A DNA stretch of 64,000 nucleotides from Fomitopsis serialis (GCF_022376445.1 NW_025954970.1:1-64000); one strand, 5' to 3'; positions 11,357 to 24,917 are shown, counted from the first letter of the stretch. A program made the numbers and translations. Notes: generated by a model not told the origin, from the letters alone.

Positions 11357-13566
11357 TCATTGCGCCAGCAGGTCTTCTACGATGTGTGGATCGATCGGTA
11401 TGCCGGCATTTCGTAAGTAGGCATCGTTCCTGCGATGGCTGGTCAGTCATTGGATACATTTCGCCGTACTCGTCAACTTACCAGAACTGTGCATGGGGGC
11501 GTAGGTGTGGCGGTCCCTCAGCGATGACCAGCGAAAGTGTAAATGCAGCGGAACCTACCTTGGAGTAATGCCTGCTACCGGAATCGCACCTACTCAGTCG
11601 TTCAGCCTTCCGTCCCCTCAGTCGCTTGATGACCACTCACAGGATGGTCACGATCCGCTGGCCCTCACTCCAGCCCATCTTCTTCGCGAGCTTCACGCAC
11701 GTCACCAGGTTGCACGCGCTGCTCGAGCCGAGGAACAGCCCGTCGTGCTGCACGAGGTAGCGCGCCATGCTGACGGCCTCGGCGTCCGTTATCCGGAAGG
11801 CGTCGCCGATGATGGGCAGTGCGAGGTCGAAATTCTTGGTGAGCCGGTTGATCCCTCTGCGAAATGGGACATATTCGTGAGTACCGCCTTATGTGAATAG
11901 TGACACAAGCGTCGTACATTCCCTCGACGACGGTATCGACTTGGTGACGACGTTTCGTGCCCTCGGCCTCTCTGCGATCGAACATCACACCGTGCTTGAT
12001 CTATGAATACGATGAGACTGATGAGGGCGAGATTCAGAGGGGGCTATCATTCAAACCTTGTTGTACAGCCCGCTGCCCTCCGGATCAGCGAGGACTACCA
12101 GGACGTCCTCATCCATGGACTTCAGGAACTGTCCGGTGCCTGCTATCGTGCCGCCCGTGCCTGAGTGCCAGTCAGCTTCGAGTTCAAGTCAGTTGTGATA
12201 AACACACCTGCGCCAGAGACGAACGCATCGACACGGCCGTTAGTCTGCCTCCAGATCTCCGGGCCCGTGCCGTCAAAGTGTGCCTCGTAGTTGCTCCTGT
12301 TCTATTTGTCGGCGCTGCGAGATGAGTTGGGCCCGCTTCTTGAACTGCATATCCGACGTACTTCGAACTGGTCCGCAAAGAACCCGCGAGGCTTCGCCCG
12401 CAGCTCTTCCTCTTGCCTTGGGGACATGACAGCCTCTTCCTCGCCCAGTGCGTCTGTAGCCGCGGTCGACACGATTACAGACGAACTAGGGGTAGGCAGT
12501 AAGTGACCACGCGGCACGTGGAGGCCGGCGGAGGGTTCATCCTCAAGACCGAAGGCTTTGGCACGGTCGCGGGCGAGGTTCTACCGAATAAGAGGAAGTG
12601 GACTTCTGAGAATAGGACACTTGCAAAGTGTTGGTTTGGTGCTCACTACAAACTGGGTACGATACTCCTCATTAGCGGATCAGCAGTGAGGGAAAGGCTG
12701 GATGGTGTACCTGTTTCTTGTCGACGATGCTCGCGGGTCGCACACGCTCTACTTCGGCGCCTAGGGCCAACAGGGCTTGTACCTTCTCCTGTGCAACGTC
12801 GTCAGGCATAATGATGGCTGAAGATAGGGTGTCCGTGTGTTAGCTTTGCGTCAGTCGAGTATCAGGTTCCGTACTTGCTTCATATCCTCTGTGCGCACAT
12901 GCACTGTTAGAACCTTGTAATCGCAGAGATAATTATCCGTACCTGGCCTTAGCAACTGTGGCTATAGATATCCCAGTCGAGCCAACAGTTCCCTCGAAGA
13001 TGCGTGAGCCTGTATGCTGATGCAAGAGTCCTTGACGCTCGGCGTCGTCGATCACTGCCATAACACGGAAGAGTCAGTCGCGTCTCCTTTGCTACGTGTG
13101 CGCGTACCCACTTCGCAGCGCGACGCGGTCTTTGACGCTTCCACCAGGATTAAGGAACTGGGTATGCGGTCATGGTTCAGCCCTCGCGTAAGGGTCGCGC
13201 GAACGTACCGACCTCTGCCTTGCCGAGTATCTCTACGCCGAGTGCATCGCTGAGCGAATTTATACGCAGCAAGGGCGTGTTTCCTGACAAGGAGTAAACG
13301 ATCCGACTTTGTCCTTCCAAAGGAGACTGACCTATGAGCCCTGTTACCCCGCTGATGATCTCGTCGCTTCTGAGCTCAATCGGCCGCGCTTTAAATCGCT
13401 TTGAGACGCGCTCTCGCTTCCGCTCCTGATACCACAGAGCAATGGAGGTCGAGGTGAGTGATAGCGAGAAGCCAATGATAACTCCATAGAAGATATGGCG
13501 GGCGGTTGAACGTGGAGGCAAGTGTAGCCAGGAGGGTAGCTTGGACGCTGCCCAGCTTAGAACCAT
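11357..13566 (-). CDS. Cysteine synthase-like PLP enzyme with N-terminal membrane anchor
   Basis: A fold-type II PLP enzyme of the O-acetylserine sulfhydrylase family. Residues about 24-45 form a hydrophobic segment (IFYGVIIGFSLSLTSTSIA), followed by basic residues, as in the fungal outer-mitochondrial-membrane cysteine synthase-like group (yeast YGR012W type). Conserved motifs are GLIGNTPLLRI, the PLP-lysine motif NPGGSVKDRVAL, FEGTVGSTGISIA, IIMPDDVAQEK, the phosphate-binding GTGGTIAGTGQFL, and TVVEGIGINRL. At least ten exons are needed, including microexons of 14 nt (12875-12888) and 5 nt (11482-11486). The C-terminus is NAGIPIDPHIVEDLLAQ before TGA at 11357. An inserted Ser, Thr and acidic segment (residues of the exon around 12380-12500) interrupts the core, which is unusual and could be a loop. 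Frames and splice sites all agree, so the gene appears functional. Identity to the anchored subgroup is inferred from the N-terminus. Confidence 0.88.
11482..11486 (-). other. 5-nt microexon of the cysteine synthase gene
   Basis: On the minus strand TTCTG is flanked by a CACAG acceptor and a GTAAG donor. It completes the conserved reading HYSKFWNDAYL across the neighbouring exons; without it the frame and the FW pair are lost. Confidence 0.7.
12875..12888 (-). other. 14-nt microexon of the cysteine synthase gene
   Basis: The exon reads AGGATATGAAGCAA between a GCACAG acceptor and a GTACGG donor. It yields KARGYEATIIMPDD with its neighbours, which is the expected family sequence. Confidence 0.7.
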
Positions 13567-14369
13567 GCCCAGAAAGGCTCAGATAAGTGACGGCTTGGGG
13601 CTGGTTCTTCACAGCGAGACTAGGATATGAAGCCTTCTCATGATGGTCGATAACAGTCTTGGTGCGCAGAGAGAAGATATATTCGCGTCGCGTACAAACG
13701 AGGCTGCAAGATACGAAACGACGTCATTAGACGAGCATGCCATTGGCTGGACACGGGGTTAGGGTTAGGAGGACGCAGAGGCAAAGAAAAAGGCCTGCCC
13801 AGCCCGAGGGCCGGAACAGGACAGGGAAATATTGAGACGATGCATGAGCCGAAGCCCATACAAACCGCAGGCATCCCCTGAGGACATGGTCGCCGTGCTA
13901 TGAGAGACCCCTACGGCCAACGCCCCCGGGACATGAAGGGGAACGTTCCATCAAGGTAAGTATGAGTTGTTACCGTGTCGGGCGCGGGCTCTTATACCCT
14001 GCGGGTACCGCGCACGGACCACTCCCAAATATTCAGTCACATGCGCGCGTTGTCCGTTACGCGACAGGGCGCCTGTGCGGCGATTGTCGTGCCACCGCCG
14101 CGTCTCGCGATCCAGCCAGCCCGAATCCCAGAGCGGAATGTCCCTCCCATCTGCCACTGTCTATCGCAGCATATGCACCGCCCACGCTGGAGCCTCCCGA
14201 TGTCCACTTCGTCAAATGGTAGCATATCACCACTCCGGTCCAGGAATTGCGTGACCTGCTGAGGCAGCCATGTCTAACGCGCTGATAAACAACCCAGCTC
14301 GTCAAGTCCCCCTCCTTGATCCCAACCCCCAGGCCCTTCCTCCGAGGCAGCGTCAGAACCTTCATCTAC
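13567..14369. other. Intergenic region between divergent genes
   Basis: The common 5' region of the minus-strand cysteine synthase and the plus-strand CoA-binding gene. It has a GC-rich half with scattered short open frames on both strands and no supported gene. Two telomere-like TTAGGG units near 13758-13769 are noted but too short to matter. Confidence 0.4.
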
Positions 14370-14953
14370 ATGCCGGAATCTGACCCGATCAAGAAGACGT
14401 TCTTGTCTTCGCCCAAGTACGCCGTCGTGGGCGCGTCAAAGGACGAGGGGAAGTTCGGTACGAAGGTAGGTTGCGTTTCAGCTCTGTTCTCGTCCGGGTG
14501 CATGAACGATTGGACAGGTGCTCCGGTGGTATCTTGCGCGAGACAAGGAAGTCACGCCCGTTCACCCCGTACGTTTACTCTTCACCCGTCGTCGCGCTGC
14601 GGGCTGACATGAGTATGTCATGCAGAAAGAGGATGAGCTCGCGGGCGTGACCGCGATCCGCACTTTGGCCGATCTCCCAGACCCAACCCACACCTCCGTC
14701 AGCATCATCACAAACCCAAAGGTAAGATATCATCTTATGCATCGCAATATCTGCCGCTCATACTTGTTCCAAAGATCACTCTCGGTCTCTTGGAGCAGGC
14801 CAAGACTCTTAACATCCCGCCGTATGGCTGCAACCCGGAGCCGAGAACGAGAGGTCGTCTCGTATATTAAGGAAACGGTCTGGAGACAAGGCTATATATG
14901 GTGGTCCATGTGTCCTGGTGGAGGGTGATACGATCCTCAAGAGCCTGCTCTGA
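14370..14953 (+). CDS. CoA-binding domain protein (YccU type), 3' exon with frame breaks
   Basis: A small Rossmann-fold protein of the CoA_binding_2 family; its molecular role is not well defined. Exons are 14370-14465, 14518-14568, 14626-14721 and 14775-14953, all in phase 0. Recognisable segments are the N-terminal KTFLSSPKYAVVGASKDEGK, then VLRWYLARDKEVTPVHP, DLPDPTHTSVSIITNPK and ITLGLLEQAKTLNIP. After that, the conserved pieces VWLQPGAENE, EVVSYIKE, NGLE and KAIYGGPCVLVEGDTIL follow each other in shifted frames, each step explained by the loss of one base within about 70 bases (14817-14885). The first three exons are perfect, so either the 3' end is newly damaged or this short stretch is poorly sequenced. 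I favour a sequence problem. Confidence 0.75.
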
Positions 14954-15419
14954 GCAGAGTTGTTGACAGTGACGTATCGTGTGCGTGTTCGATTACGGAA
15001 GTTTTGAATGATAAACGTGTACTATACGACCGAATGTGGTTCGACAGCTCTGAATTACACGAAGGGGTACTGGACTTGAGAAGTCAGTTGTAGCACGTTT
15101 TGAGGTGGTCCGTGCATATATCTTGGCGTGATTTTGAAGACTGCCTACCTCGTGCTGTTTGGAAAGTATCCGTCACTGGATTGCGCATGGAAATGACCAG
15201 TTTTATAAGTACCATGTATACTACACAATTTGCGGACAGGAAGCACAGAATCGCGAAGCCTAGTTGTGCAGTGCGTTGAGACACCGTTCTACAGCAATAC
15301 GTCCTGGTATATCGGGTGTACGGACAAGTCCATAGAGAGCAAAATAAGATACGTTATGCTATACGACAACTCAAAAACAACCAAGCACAGCAGATCATGG
15401 TGAATATAGTGTACCGCAT
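14954..15419. other. Convergent 3' spacer, nothing recognised
   Basis: AT-richer sequence between the 3' ends of the CoA-binding gene and the carrier gene. It has no coding potential that I can support. Confidence 0.5.
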
Positions 15420-16674
15420 CTAAGGGGACTCTTCATGCCCGGAGAGCAAGCGCATCGCAAGCTCGAACCCAAGGAACGTCGCGCCATTCGCGAAGGGTGA
15501 CCTGCGACGACCGGTATGAGCGCCTTACAGTACCAGGAAGAGACTGGTCGATACGCACCGGATGAGGGTAGGCCCTAGTCCACGCATGAACGCACTAATG
15601 CCCTCCGTCCGCCAGATTGTCCGCACGCAGTCGAGCGTCGACTTGTATTTTTGGCCCTCCGCAGGGGAGAACCCGTCTGTCTGCATCCGAGACTTGATCA
15701 TGTCTATAGGGTATATGACTGCCCAGAGCTACCCCCACGTGTCAGCATCCACTTCAGCCCGTGTCACGGAGGGCTCACCGCGTAGCCAGCAGCGGCTCCG
15801 AACAGCACGGCATTGGCGGGGTTGACCTGGTCCCGCCGGATGCCTTTTCGCGTCATCTCGTGCTGCATGAGCTTTTCGTAGGCGAGGAAGTAGATGCCGT
15901 AGCCGAGCGACTCGCGCCAGAGCGTCACCCCCTGGCCCTTGTATATCCCCGCGATACCATGCGAGAGTAGATTTTCTTGATCGCGTCCCAGGGGCCGCTA
16001 TATGTTGGGCTTTTTGCGGACTGAGTTTGGAGACCTACGACACCATGTGCACGTTATTCTACGTCCGTTGTGGACACTTTTTTTTTGAAAACTCACGTAT
16101 ACGGATGTGCTCGACCGGCCCCGACACCACGCCGTTCGCAACCCCCGCGAATATGCCCGAAGCCACAAGCTGTGGGCCCGTCAGCATGAAGCCCGTCGGC
16201 CCGCCCTTCCCCTCCTCGAGGTTCCTCCGCGCGAAGAACCGCTTCGAGTACTCCAGCGCACCGAACTGGATCGAGACGCAGACACCGATACCCAACAGCG
16301 GTGTGAGGGTGCCCTGCAGCCGCGACCTGACCTTCAGCATCGCCAGACGGTGAGAGCAGAAGACGATGACGCACCTTGTAGAAGGCGAGGGGCCCCTCGT
16401 TTTTCAGGATCCCTCCGGCGCAGTGCAGCATGCCGCTGTAGGTCCCCTTCGGGGCCGTTTGCATGCGCTGTGTGGGAGGTCATGTTGGGCGGTAGCTTCG
16501 ATACCGAATATATCTTGCCCACGTACCACTTTGACGATGTCAAACGGCTGGCCCACGAGCACCTATGTCGCCATATGTGAGACCCCTCACACGATCTACT
16601 GCCCGAAGCGCACTGCCCACCTGCGCGACGCCGCCTGCAGTCCCTGCAGTCAGGTCGATGATGGTCTTCGACAT
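15420..16674 (-). CDS. Mitochondrial carrier (SLC25) family transporter
   Basis: An inner-membrane solute carrier with three tandem repeats. The signature segments are PFDIVKVRMQ, a degenerate second one (GPVEHIRIR), and PIDMIKSRMQ. Further matches are TAGTAGGVAQ near the start, GIGVCVSIQFGALEYSKRFF, LVASGIFAGVANGVVSGP, GQGVTLWRESLGYGIYFLAYE, NPANAVLFGAAAGYALWAVIYP and the C-terminal PFANGATFLGFELAMRLLSG. Several introns of about 45-60 nt are needed. The altered second signature (VEHIR) resembles carriers of amino-acid or acyl-type substrates, but I cannot assign the substrate. In one exon, GPWDAIKKIYSR and GIAGIYKGQ lie in different frames; one missing base near 15960 (expected CCATGG, seen CCATGC) explains it. 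The start at 16674 is likely, although an in-frame start lies further upstream. Confidence 0.85.
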
Positions 16675-17077
16675 CTTGAGGCTCTCAGCTGTGACTCGCG
16701 GCCAGGAGACGGAGAGGGTCGAAGAACAGACTGCGCGGTCTGAAACGACTGCACTGCAGGTCGCACAGGCTCTGACTGGGAAGAAGATGCGCGACATTTA
16801 GGCGATTGACCAATCAGAGCCGCGCGATGCGAAATCACCCGCCTTCGCGCTTCGCGATAAGATTAGATGGCGCACCCGACCCGCCGTACGGCCCGTACCG
16901 AGCACACTACTGTTACAGTCGCAAGATGCAAGTCCGTCGATAACATAACCTATGGCACAGCGAATAGCGAATAATTACAGTCCCATCGTCTATGGCGCCG
17001 CAAAGCGTGCAAGCCTCTCCTCTCCCGACGTGGACCGTGGAGTAGCGGAATAAATATACGGTTTCGTGTCGGTGCCC
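16675..17077. other. Intergenic, nothing recognised
   Basis: Presumed 5' region of the mitochondrial carrier gene. No clear TATA box and no exon are seen. Confidence 0.4.
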
Positions 17078-18573
17078 TCATAGCTTCACCCCCACTGGTG
17101 TTTTCGTCGTTGACCATCTCGCGGGTGATATGTACTGCTGCTTCGCGCGCAGGTCCGCCAGCCGCCACTGCCGTTGGCTCTCTGGTGTTTCTCTCTTCCA
17201 TGCCTCAGCGATGGCTTGTGCGGGCGTGAGATAGCGGCATGGCGTCGCGGGCGACGAATTAGTGGTCTGGCGGCAGGAACGCGGACGAGAGTCGGAAGGC
17301 ATCTACACAGCGCATCAGACGACCGCGACGGCGAGAGTCCGGACGGAACGTACGAGGGTCGTGAGGGGCTCATTAATGGAGGCTCCCTGGGGAACAAGGT
17401 TGTGGTTTATATAAGACGGTGCTTTGAGTTCCGCTGCATCGCGGAGATCGCATGACTTCTACTTGCGGCAGGAGACATCTGCGCGACGGGATACCGGCCA
17501 CGGAGGCACATAGAGATTGCCGTAACGAGACCGCCTCAGACAGGGTCGAAGACGCGTTGCGCGGCCCGAAAAGGAAAGGTGAAAGAACTCGGGATGCACA
17601 GGCAAGACTTACTCCGAGAGAACCGTGGCGTTGGGCGAGGACCGAGGCAGATGGAGCGCGGGGAGTACGCCTGGCAGCATATGGAAATGGAAGGTGTCGC
17701 CCACAAAGGGATGTACAAAGAGGGATGCGGTGGCGGATAATAGCTCGTGGCACACGCCGACTCACCTTGCACACCAACGTGTCAGGCGGGTGAATAGGCA
17801 TGCGGCTCTGGCGGCCGGGCGAGACGGCCTGCATTTGGCGGACAATGCGGGTGAAGACGAGATTGGGGGCATTGACTCCGTGAGACGGCGGCAAATCTCA
17901 TGTTACAAGCTCAAGCAAGCGACGCAGGAGATCAGCGCAGTTCCCTTCAGCAACCGTTCCCAAGCCAGAGTCATAACTCGCCAAAGAAGTTAGGTACAGT
18001 AGATGCGGTCAATGTTTCAGGGCCAGAATACCAATGGCCGCATCTGCACCACCACAGCATGTGCAACACGCTGCTCGTGCGCGCCAGATTTCGCACGTCG
18101 CCCAGTACGATGAGAACTGCCTTCCGTGAAATGAGATAGGACCTGAGCGAGACGCTGCACCCGGTAGGTTTTGCTCGTAATTTCTCGCCAACATCAATTA
18201 CAGGAGGAGGGTCGCATCGCCATCGGAGACTAGCTGGCAGAGAAGTTGTTACACGCAGCACCAGCGAGGAGCGTAGGGAGCCTGGCGTATGTCGTATATA
18301 CATTCTGCTGCCGACCACGACGTAGCCCGGTCCTAGAGAGGGTATCTCCTGACCAAACGAGACGCCTGCGATGTGGCCGGAGGAGGCGTGTTGATGAGTG
18401 CGACCGTGGCAGAATTCAGTTCGGACTCTGGTTTGGGCGAGTGAGTAAGCCATGCTGGACGGTGAGAACATTGGTAACGCCATCTCCCGACCCCAGACGC
18501 CATGTAGCGCCGCCGCCCCCTCGTTGTCCGTACCGTCCACCAGCAGTCCAGAGGTCGTATCAAGGAGAAGCAC
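17078..18573 (-). CDS. Probable multi-exon gene, unresolved; weak HMG-box-like tail
   Basis: Several minus-strand stretches look protein-like with GC-rich third positions, but I could not join them with confidence. One reads VNAPNLVFTRIVRQMQAVSP, then PPDTLVCK before a GTGAGT donor. The next reads VGDTFHFHMLPGVLPALHLP, then NATVLSE before a GTAAGT donor. The 3' part (17078-17302) reads IAEAWKRETPESQRQWRLAD, which faintly resembles helices 2 and 3 of fungal HMG boxes, though helix 1 is not visible. A TTTATATAAG stretch at 17405-17414 could be a TATA box on either strand, which would argue for two genes. I do not know the function. It could be one gene with unrecognised introns, two short genes, or a decayed gene. 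Confidence 0.3.
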
Positions 18574-18582
18574 TCGTGGCAG

Positions 18583-20311
18583 ATGCCTGAATCGTGAGCA
18601 GCAACCGTGAGATCACTGAACCTTCCTGCACGTTTTCATAACGAACCACAGCTATGTCAACTTCATGGGCGGATCGCCCTTGAATCGCCTATCATGGCTG
18701 CGCACCTCGCACGCCTTCCTGAACGCCGTTGTGCTCTCGCCCACGACAAGATGGATCGTGCTCAAGGACGGTCAGCCTCTCCTGGTACAGCACAGCGGCG
18801 CCGAGAAGCGATCGCTCGCTCGCTTAAGCACCGCGGACGTCAGGTCTCTCTTGGGCTCGGAGCCATTCTTTGCGCAAGGCAAACTTGAGGGCGAAAATGC
18901 GCCGGATGATGTGGCCATCCTCGAGGCAGCCCGATTCCACGGGCCTACCGTGGTCTTTTTGGGCTTGCACGAGCCCCAGACCGGCGAAGCGGACGCCTTG
19001 CCGTCGTCTGAATTCAGCGCGAAGAGTTCAGACCCCGCAAAGGTTGTCGCCAACATCAAGGGCACCCCCGTCTTCTCCTTGGACGTCAGCAAGATACCCC
19101 AAGAGGTCCTGGATGACGTGTTCCAGAAGTCGGAGGCCGTGAAGTCCGGGGCTGCGTTTTCATTCTCTGAGCCGCGCGTAGCGATGAATGGTTTGGACAT
19201 GTTCGAGGCGGCTATCTTTGCGGAAGCCAGGAGCATGGTGGATTGGAATACACGCAACAAGGTTCGCTTCTGAGTGCTATCGTAAAGGATGTGTCCACAA
19301 AGTTGACATGATCCGTAGTTCTGTCCGTCGTGCGGATCGCCTGTATACTCGCTCTGGGCCGGATGGAAGTTGACTTGCTCATCTCTCCTTCCCTGGGCCG
19401 AGAACGCGGGGAAGGAGCCATGCCCGACTGCGTACGTGATCGGTGCCTTGATGAACGCCGAAATGTATTGAATTCCTTTCGTCTGCTTTAGGCGGGGTCT
19501 ACATAATTTCGCGCACCCTAGAACGGATGCTGTCGTCATTATGGCTATTATAGACGAGTCCGGGGACAAACTTTTGCTTGGCCGGAACGTGAGTGTATAA
19601 CTCGTGCGCCTCATATCCGCATCCAGCTCATGATACGCGTGGCAGAAAAAATGGCCAGGCAAATTCTATTCGGCTCTGGCTGGCTTCATCGAGCCAGGAG
19701 AATCGTTCGAAGACGCCGTCAAGCGTGAGATATGGGAGGAAGCAGGCGTGCGTGTTTGGGATGTACAGTACCACTCTACACAGCCGTGGGTGCGTTTGTC
19801 TCGTGTACGCTTGTGGTACTTTCACTCAGCCGACTGCGTCGCGCAGCCCTACCCAGCCAACCTCATGGTTGGTTTCTACGCGACGGCTGATTCCTCCGCC
19901 CCACTGCGGACGGACCTGGACAACGAGCTGGATGGTGAGCTGATGTCGCGACACTAGCTATGGTCAATGACTGACTTCGCCTCTCCCCGTCTTCGTTCAG
20001 ACGCAAGGTGGTATACTCGCGAAGAGATCCTTGCTGTCTTGAGCCATGCGGAAGGCACAAACATAACGCGCAGTGACCATCGCAAGCTTGCTGCATCGCA
20101 GGAGGAGAAAGGCCCCGCGACCAGTACCGCGAATGCCCTCGCGGGCGACGCCGTCACGGAAGAAGAGAAGAAGGCAAAGGCAGCGGAGGGACCGTCTGAA
20201 GTGCCATTCAGAGTGCCTCCGTCGACTGCGATTGCTGGTGTACTCATTGGCGAGTGGGCATATGGACGCGCAGGACCTCAGCCAGGGCGTCAGGGTCAGA
20301 CGAAACTCTGA
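18583..20311 (+). CDS. NADH pyrophosphatase, Nudix family (NPY1/NUDT12 type), copy 1
   Basis: Hydrolyses NADH and related dinucleotides to nucleoside monophosphates; in fungi the NPY1 enzyme is peroxisomal. Seven exons give 457 residues: 18583-18593, 18652-19261, 19319-19431, 19492-19588, 19646-19789, 19847-19934 and 20001-20311. An N-terminal domain (NFMGGSPLNRLSWLR) is followed by a zinc ribbon from residue 208 (FCPSCGS ... PCPT), GLHNFAHPRTDAVV, and the complete Nudix box at residues 290-312 ([13 protein letters not shown], then KREIWEEAGV). Next comes the family hallmark QPWPYPANLMVGFYA. The 11-nt first exon was chosen because it supplies a start codon in phase. The last residues are TKL, close to a PTS1 peroxisomal signal. 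A tandem paralogue follows 400 bp downstream. A Glu and Ala rich insert near residues 380-410 is absent from copy 2. Confidence 0.9.
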
Positions 20312-20681
20312 GACGAACCATTGGATAGGATGGAAGCATAATGTTGTAGTGATCACCAATAGACGCGAATGCCATAATTTGTACAATGAATCTGTCAACC
20401 TCAATGGATCGGCGAGTGTCGGGACTCGGGCATAGCGGGCCCGGGTAACTTTGAGGACGTCAACACCGTAGATGACCGTAATCAGGAAGTCAGCTGCCTT
20501 CCTGGGTATTTTTGAACATTGACTTGATCGTGATCGGCGGGAACCAGACGCCTACTGGTTCCACCACCACTACATACATAGATGTTCTCGCGGTTGTAGG
20601 TGGTTCGTTCTTCGTTTTCTTACCCCGCACTCAGTGGGCCCCAGCAGGTTTTCACAGCGTCTCCGGAGCTGTGGTAAAACG

Positions 20682-22372
<1,691 letters not shown>

Positions 22373-24910
22373 ACACAGAAGGACGGAAGACACCAGTGTC
22401 CACTGTACAGGACGGGTGAAACCAGCTGTGCGCCACTGTCGCGGGACTCGACTTGCTTGCTGACAGCATCAGCACACTGGTGGACTCGGCGGCGAGAATG
22501 AAAAGCATTTTCAGTAACGATGACGGGTGCCGGTGATCTATAACAACGCCTTGTCAATGTTTCGCAGCAAGTAGGCTCCTGTCGAGTCGCCGAGCTTCCG
22601 TTCTTGTCAAAATCTTGTCCAAGTCCGAGTCGTGCATAAGAAGCTCTGCTGAGATTTCCGCCTTCCTAAGCCCCTGTTCAAGTTTGCACAAGCTTGAAGC
22701 TCTGTCATGCGTCGCTGAACGGTGCGCAGCTTGTAGTCCGGAGTACAAGTTGAACATAATACAGCACGTTCGAAGTGGAGGTTCGAGCTGGCCACTCGGC
22801 GCAATTGAAGCTTGAAGGCGGCGCTTCAGCCACAATGTGAGTGGCGTTATTGAACGCTACAAAGTAACTAGTCTGAACTGAGTTGGAATACAAATTCAGT
22901 ATAGTGATAAGTAGGCGCATCAATAAACTCAATACACGTCGTTAATAGATTCATTACACGTCAATCAGGCAATCACCGACACCTCGTTCGAGTCTCTCAC
23001 CATCTTGCCCTCGTTCATATCGGCCGTCCAATGACACCCCTGTGCGCTGCCTGCGAGTCACTTCCTGAGGATTCTATATCGCCCGTAACCGTGTCCACCA
23101 AGGGTCGATTGATCTCACCATAATCCCAACACTGCGGCCTCAGGCCTCAAGCTTCAAGGCATGTTTCTTCTGTGGATACAGGTGAGGTTGCTCGATTGCA
23201 TAGGCTGGGAATGAAGTTTGCAGAATACAGATATCACAGCCGTTAGCTATGGCCCGCAAATCAGACCCAAGGATGACTGCAAGAGCACAGAACTCCCCTT
23301 TCCTATTCTTTTGGTCGTTGGATCGCGATTACCTCTGACGTGCACACACTCCTAACGAGCATTATACGGCATCCGCTCACCAGCCATGACCAATGCAGAC
23401 CCAGTTTGTCGACAACTCACACCATCAACTGCATGGACGCAGGGATACGGAGACGTCATTTGTCGGGCTCCTTCGTCGGGACGCCTGGACCATGGCGAGG
23501 AGCGCAGTTGTCTGAACTTCTCCCATCGGATGCCGTCAAAGTGGTCTCACGTTATGGAAGTCGCATTTTGTCTTGCCCTGCAATTCGTCTCTTCAAAGCG
23601 CCACTTTTCACCTTGCAGGATAAACAGCTTTCTTCGGAGCTGTTAGAGGTTTGCAGAAAGGGTAGTCGATCCAGTCACCTTCGCGCAGGGGACCATCGCG
23701 AGCGGAATGACTGTATCTGCATCGCAATCGCATTCGCATTCGCTGGCCGCTATGGTGTAGCGAACCGTAGGACAGCGTCGTGGATGAGGCTTTCAGCCGT
23801 CACAGAGGAGGCGTTGGAATCGTCCGATCCGAAGCGATGGCGATTCACACTGCTCGGTGCACCTTGCCACGTCGTGAGTAATCTTGCTATCTGCATTCAC
23901 TGACCACTCACCATGTTTTACAGGGTGTTCTGCGAGATCCCTCCGACGGTATTACCGGTGCCGAAAACGTCGATGCTTCACTTCGTGTAGCACTACCTTC
24001 GGCATATTCCCCAGCTCTACGGAGCGCGCTCTTGGTCTCGTCCAGGCCAGCGTCACATATCACGCAATGCACCATAGTGCGGTTAGTGCGGTACCGCGAA
24101 GACGGCCACATAACGGGAGTCGTGATTGTTCGTCTGTAACTGGTCTCGGAAGACGCCTGAGGTGAGAACAAGACCATTCATTGTCGTACGCAGTCACTCA
24201 CCAAGCAACAGCTGCAGACAATACATCCTTTAATATGCTGTAGACGCCAACCGTCGCTCTGGAGTTTCTCATCTGTGAACGAGAACGGCGGAGAGTTGGC
24301 CATGTCAATCTTGGGGCATGTACACGACGCGAAGCGTTTGGCTCAGCACCCGCAACACTAAGGGACGCAAATCATCAATGATATTGACAGGAGTCATACA
24401 GTGCACCTTGTCGTAGACCGGGATGCGTTGCGCAGGCGAGCATAGGCGCAAACGTTCTGCGGTCATACCCATGGGAGTGGCGTACTTTCCGTCGCGACGC
24501 ACTCAACCCCACTTGCCTTTACGAGCACCATATTAAGAGTGACACCTTGTCGCACGAGTGTACGTCAGTATCGCACGGCGTAGCAGTTGGAGGGTGGACG
24601 GCGGGTGGTTGAGTACGCCACATTCTCGAAGTCCTCGTTCGAGATCGCGTCGCATGTGGTAAGTGAGAGCGAGTACATGGCGCGCTGAGCAAGCTGATCA
24701 TTGAATATCAAGGTCTCCGGAGCGTCAACGGGTACTCAATTTCGAAGACTAGACGCGGTCATGGGGCCAGAACAAGGAGGTATAAGTCGAGTTCAAGCAG
24801 GGTGGCGACCTTATGTATTGGGCGCTTACGCGATTGTGGCTAACGAGCAAATGGACGGCTTGGCGTAGTTGGGGTCAAAGAGGATCAAAGCCGTACAGGG
24901 ATCGTGGGCA
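22373..24910 (+). other. Degenerate region with unrecognised exons (family F)
   Basis: This stretch aligns in part with 31.7-33.0 and 47.8-49.6 kb. One example is the phrase ending GACACCTCGTTCGAGTC near 22980 and 48085. The best coding hint in the paralogues is a short last exon ending VRHA (32.88 kb) or VRDA (49.32 kb) before a stop. No frame is conserved over more than about 60 codons here and no domain is recognised. It is probably a decayed gene family copied with the block. Confidence 0.3.
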
Positions 24911-24917
24911 TATAAAA
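24911..24917 (+). promoter_or_regulatory. TATA box, block I
   Basis: TATAAAA inside GGGCATATAAAACGAAGGCG. The same sequence recurs at 49773 (identical) and 33185 (TATAAT). It lies 135 bp before the start codon of the small ORF at 25046. Confidence 0.6.

Noticed and set aside
13755..13772. Telomere-like TTAGGG repeats
   Set aside because: Only two units, surrounded by ordinary sequence; too short to indicate a telomere or a fused end.
17452..17793. Arg-rich plus-strand ORF 45 bp after a TATA-like stretch
   Set aside because: Composition is that of antisense GC-rich sequence; the opposite strand has better splice signals and protein-like stretches.
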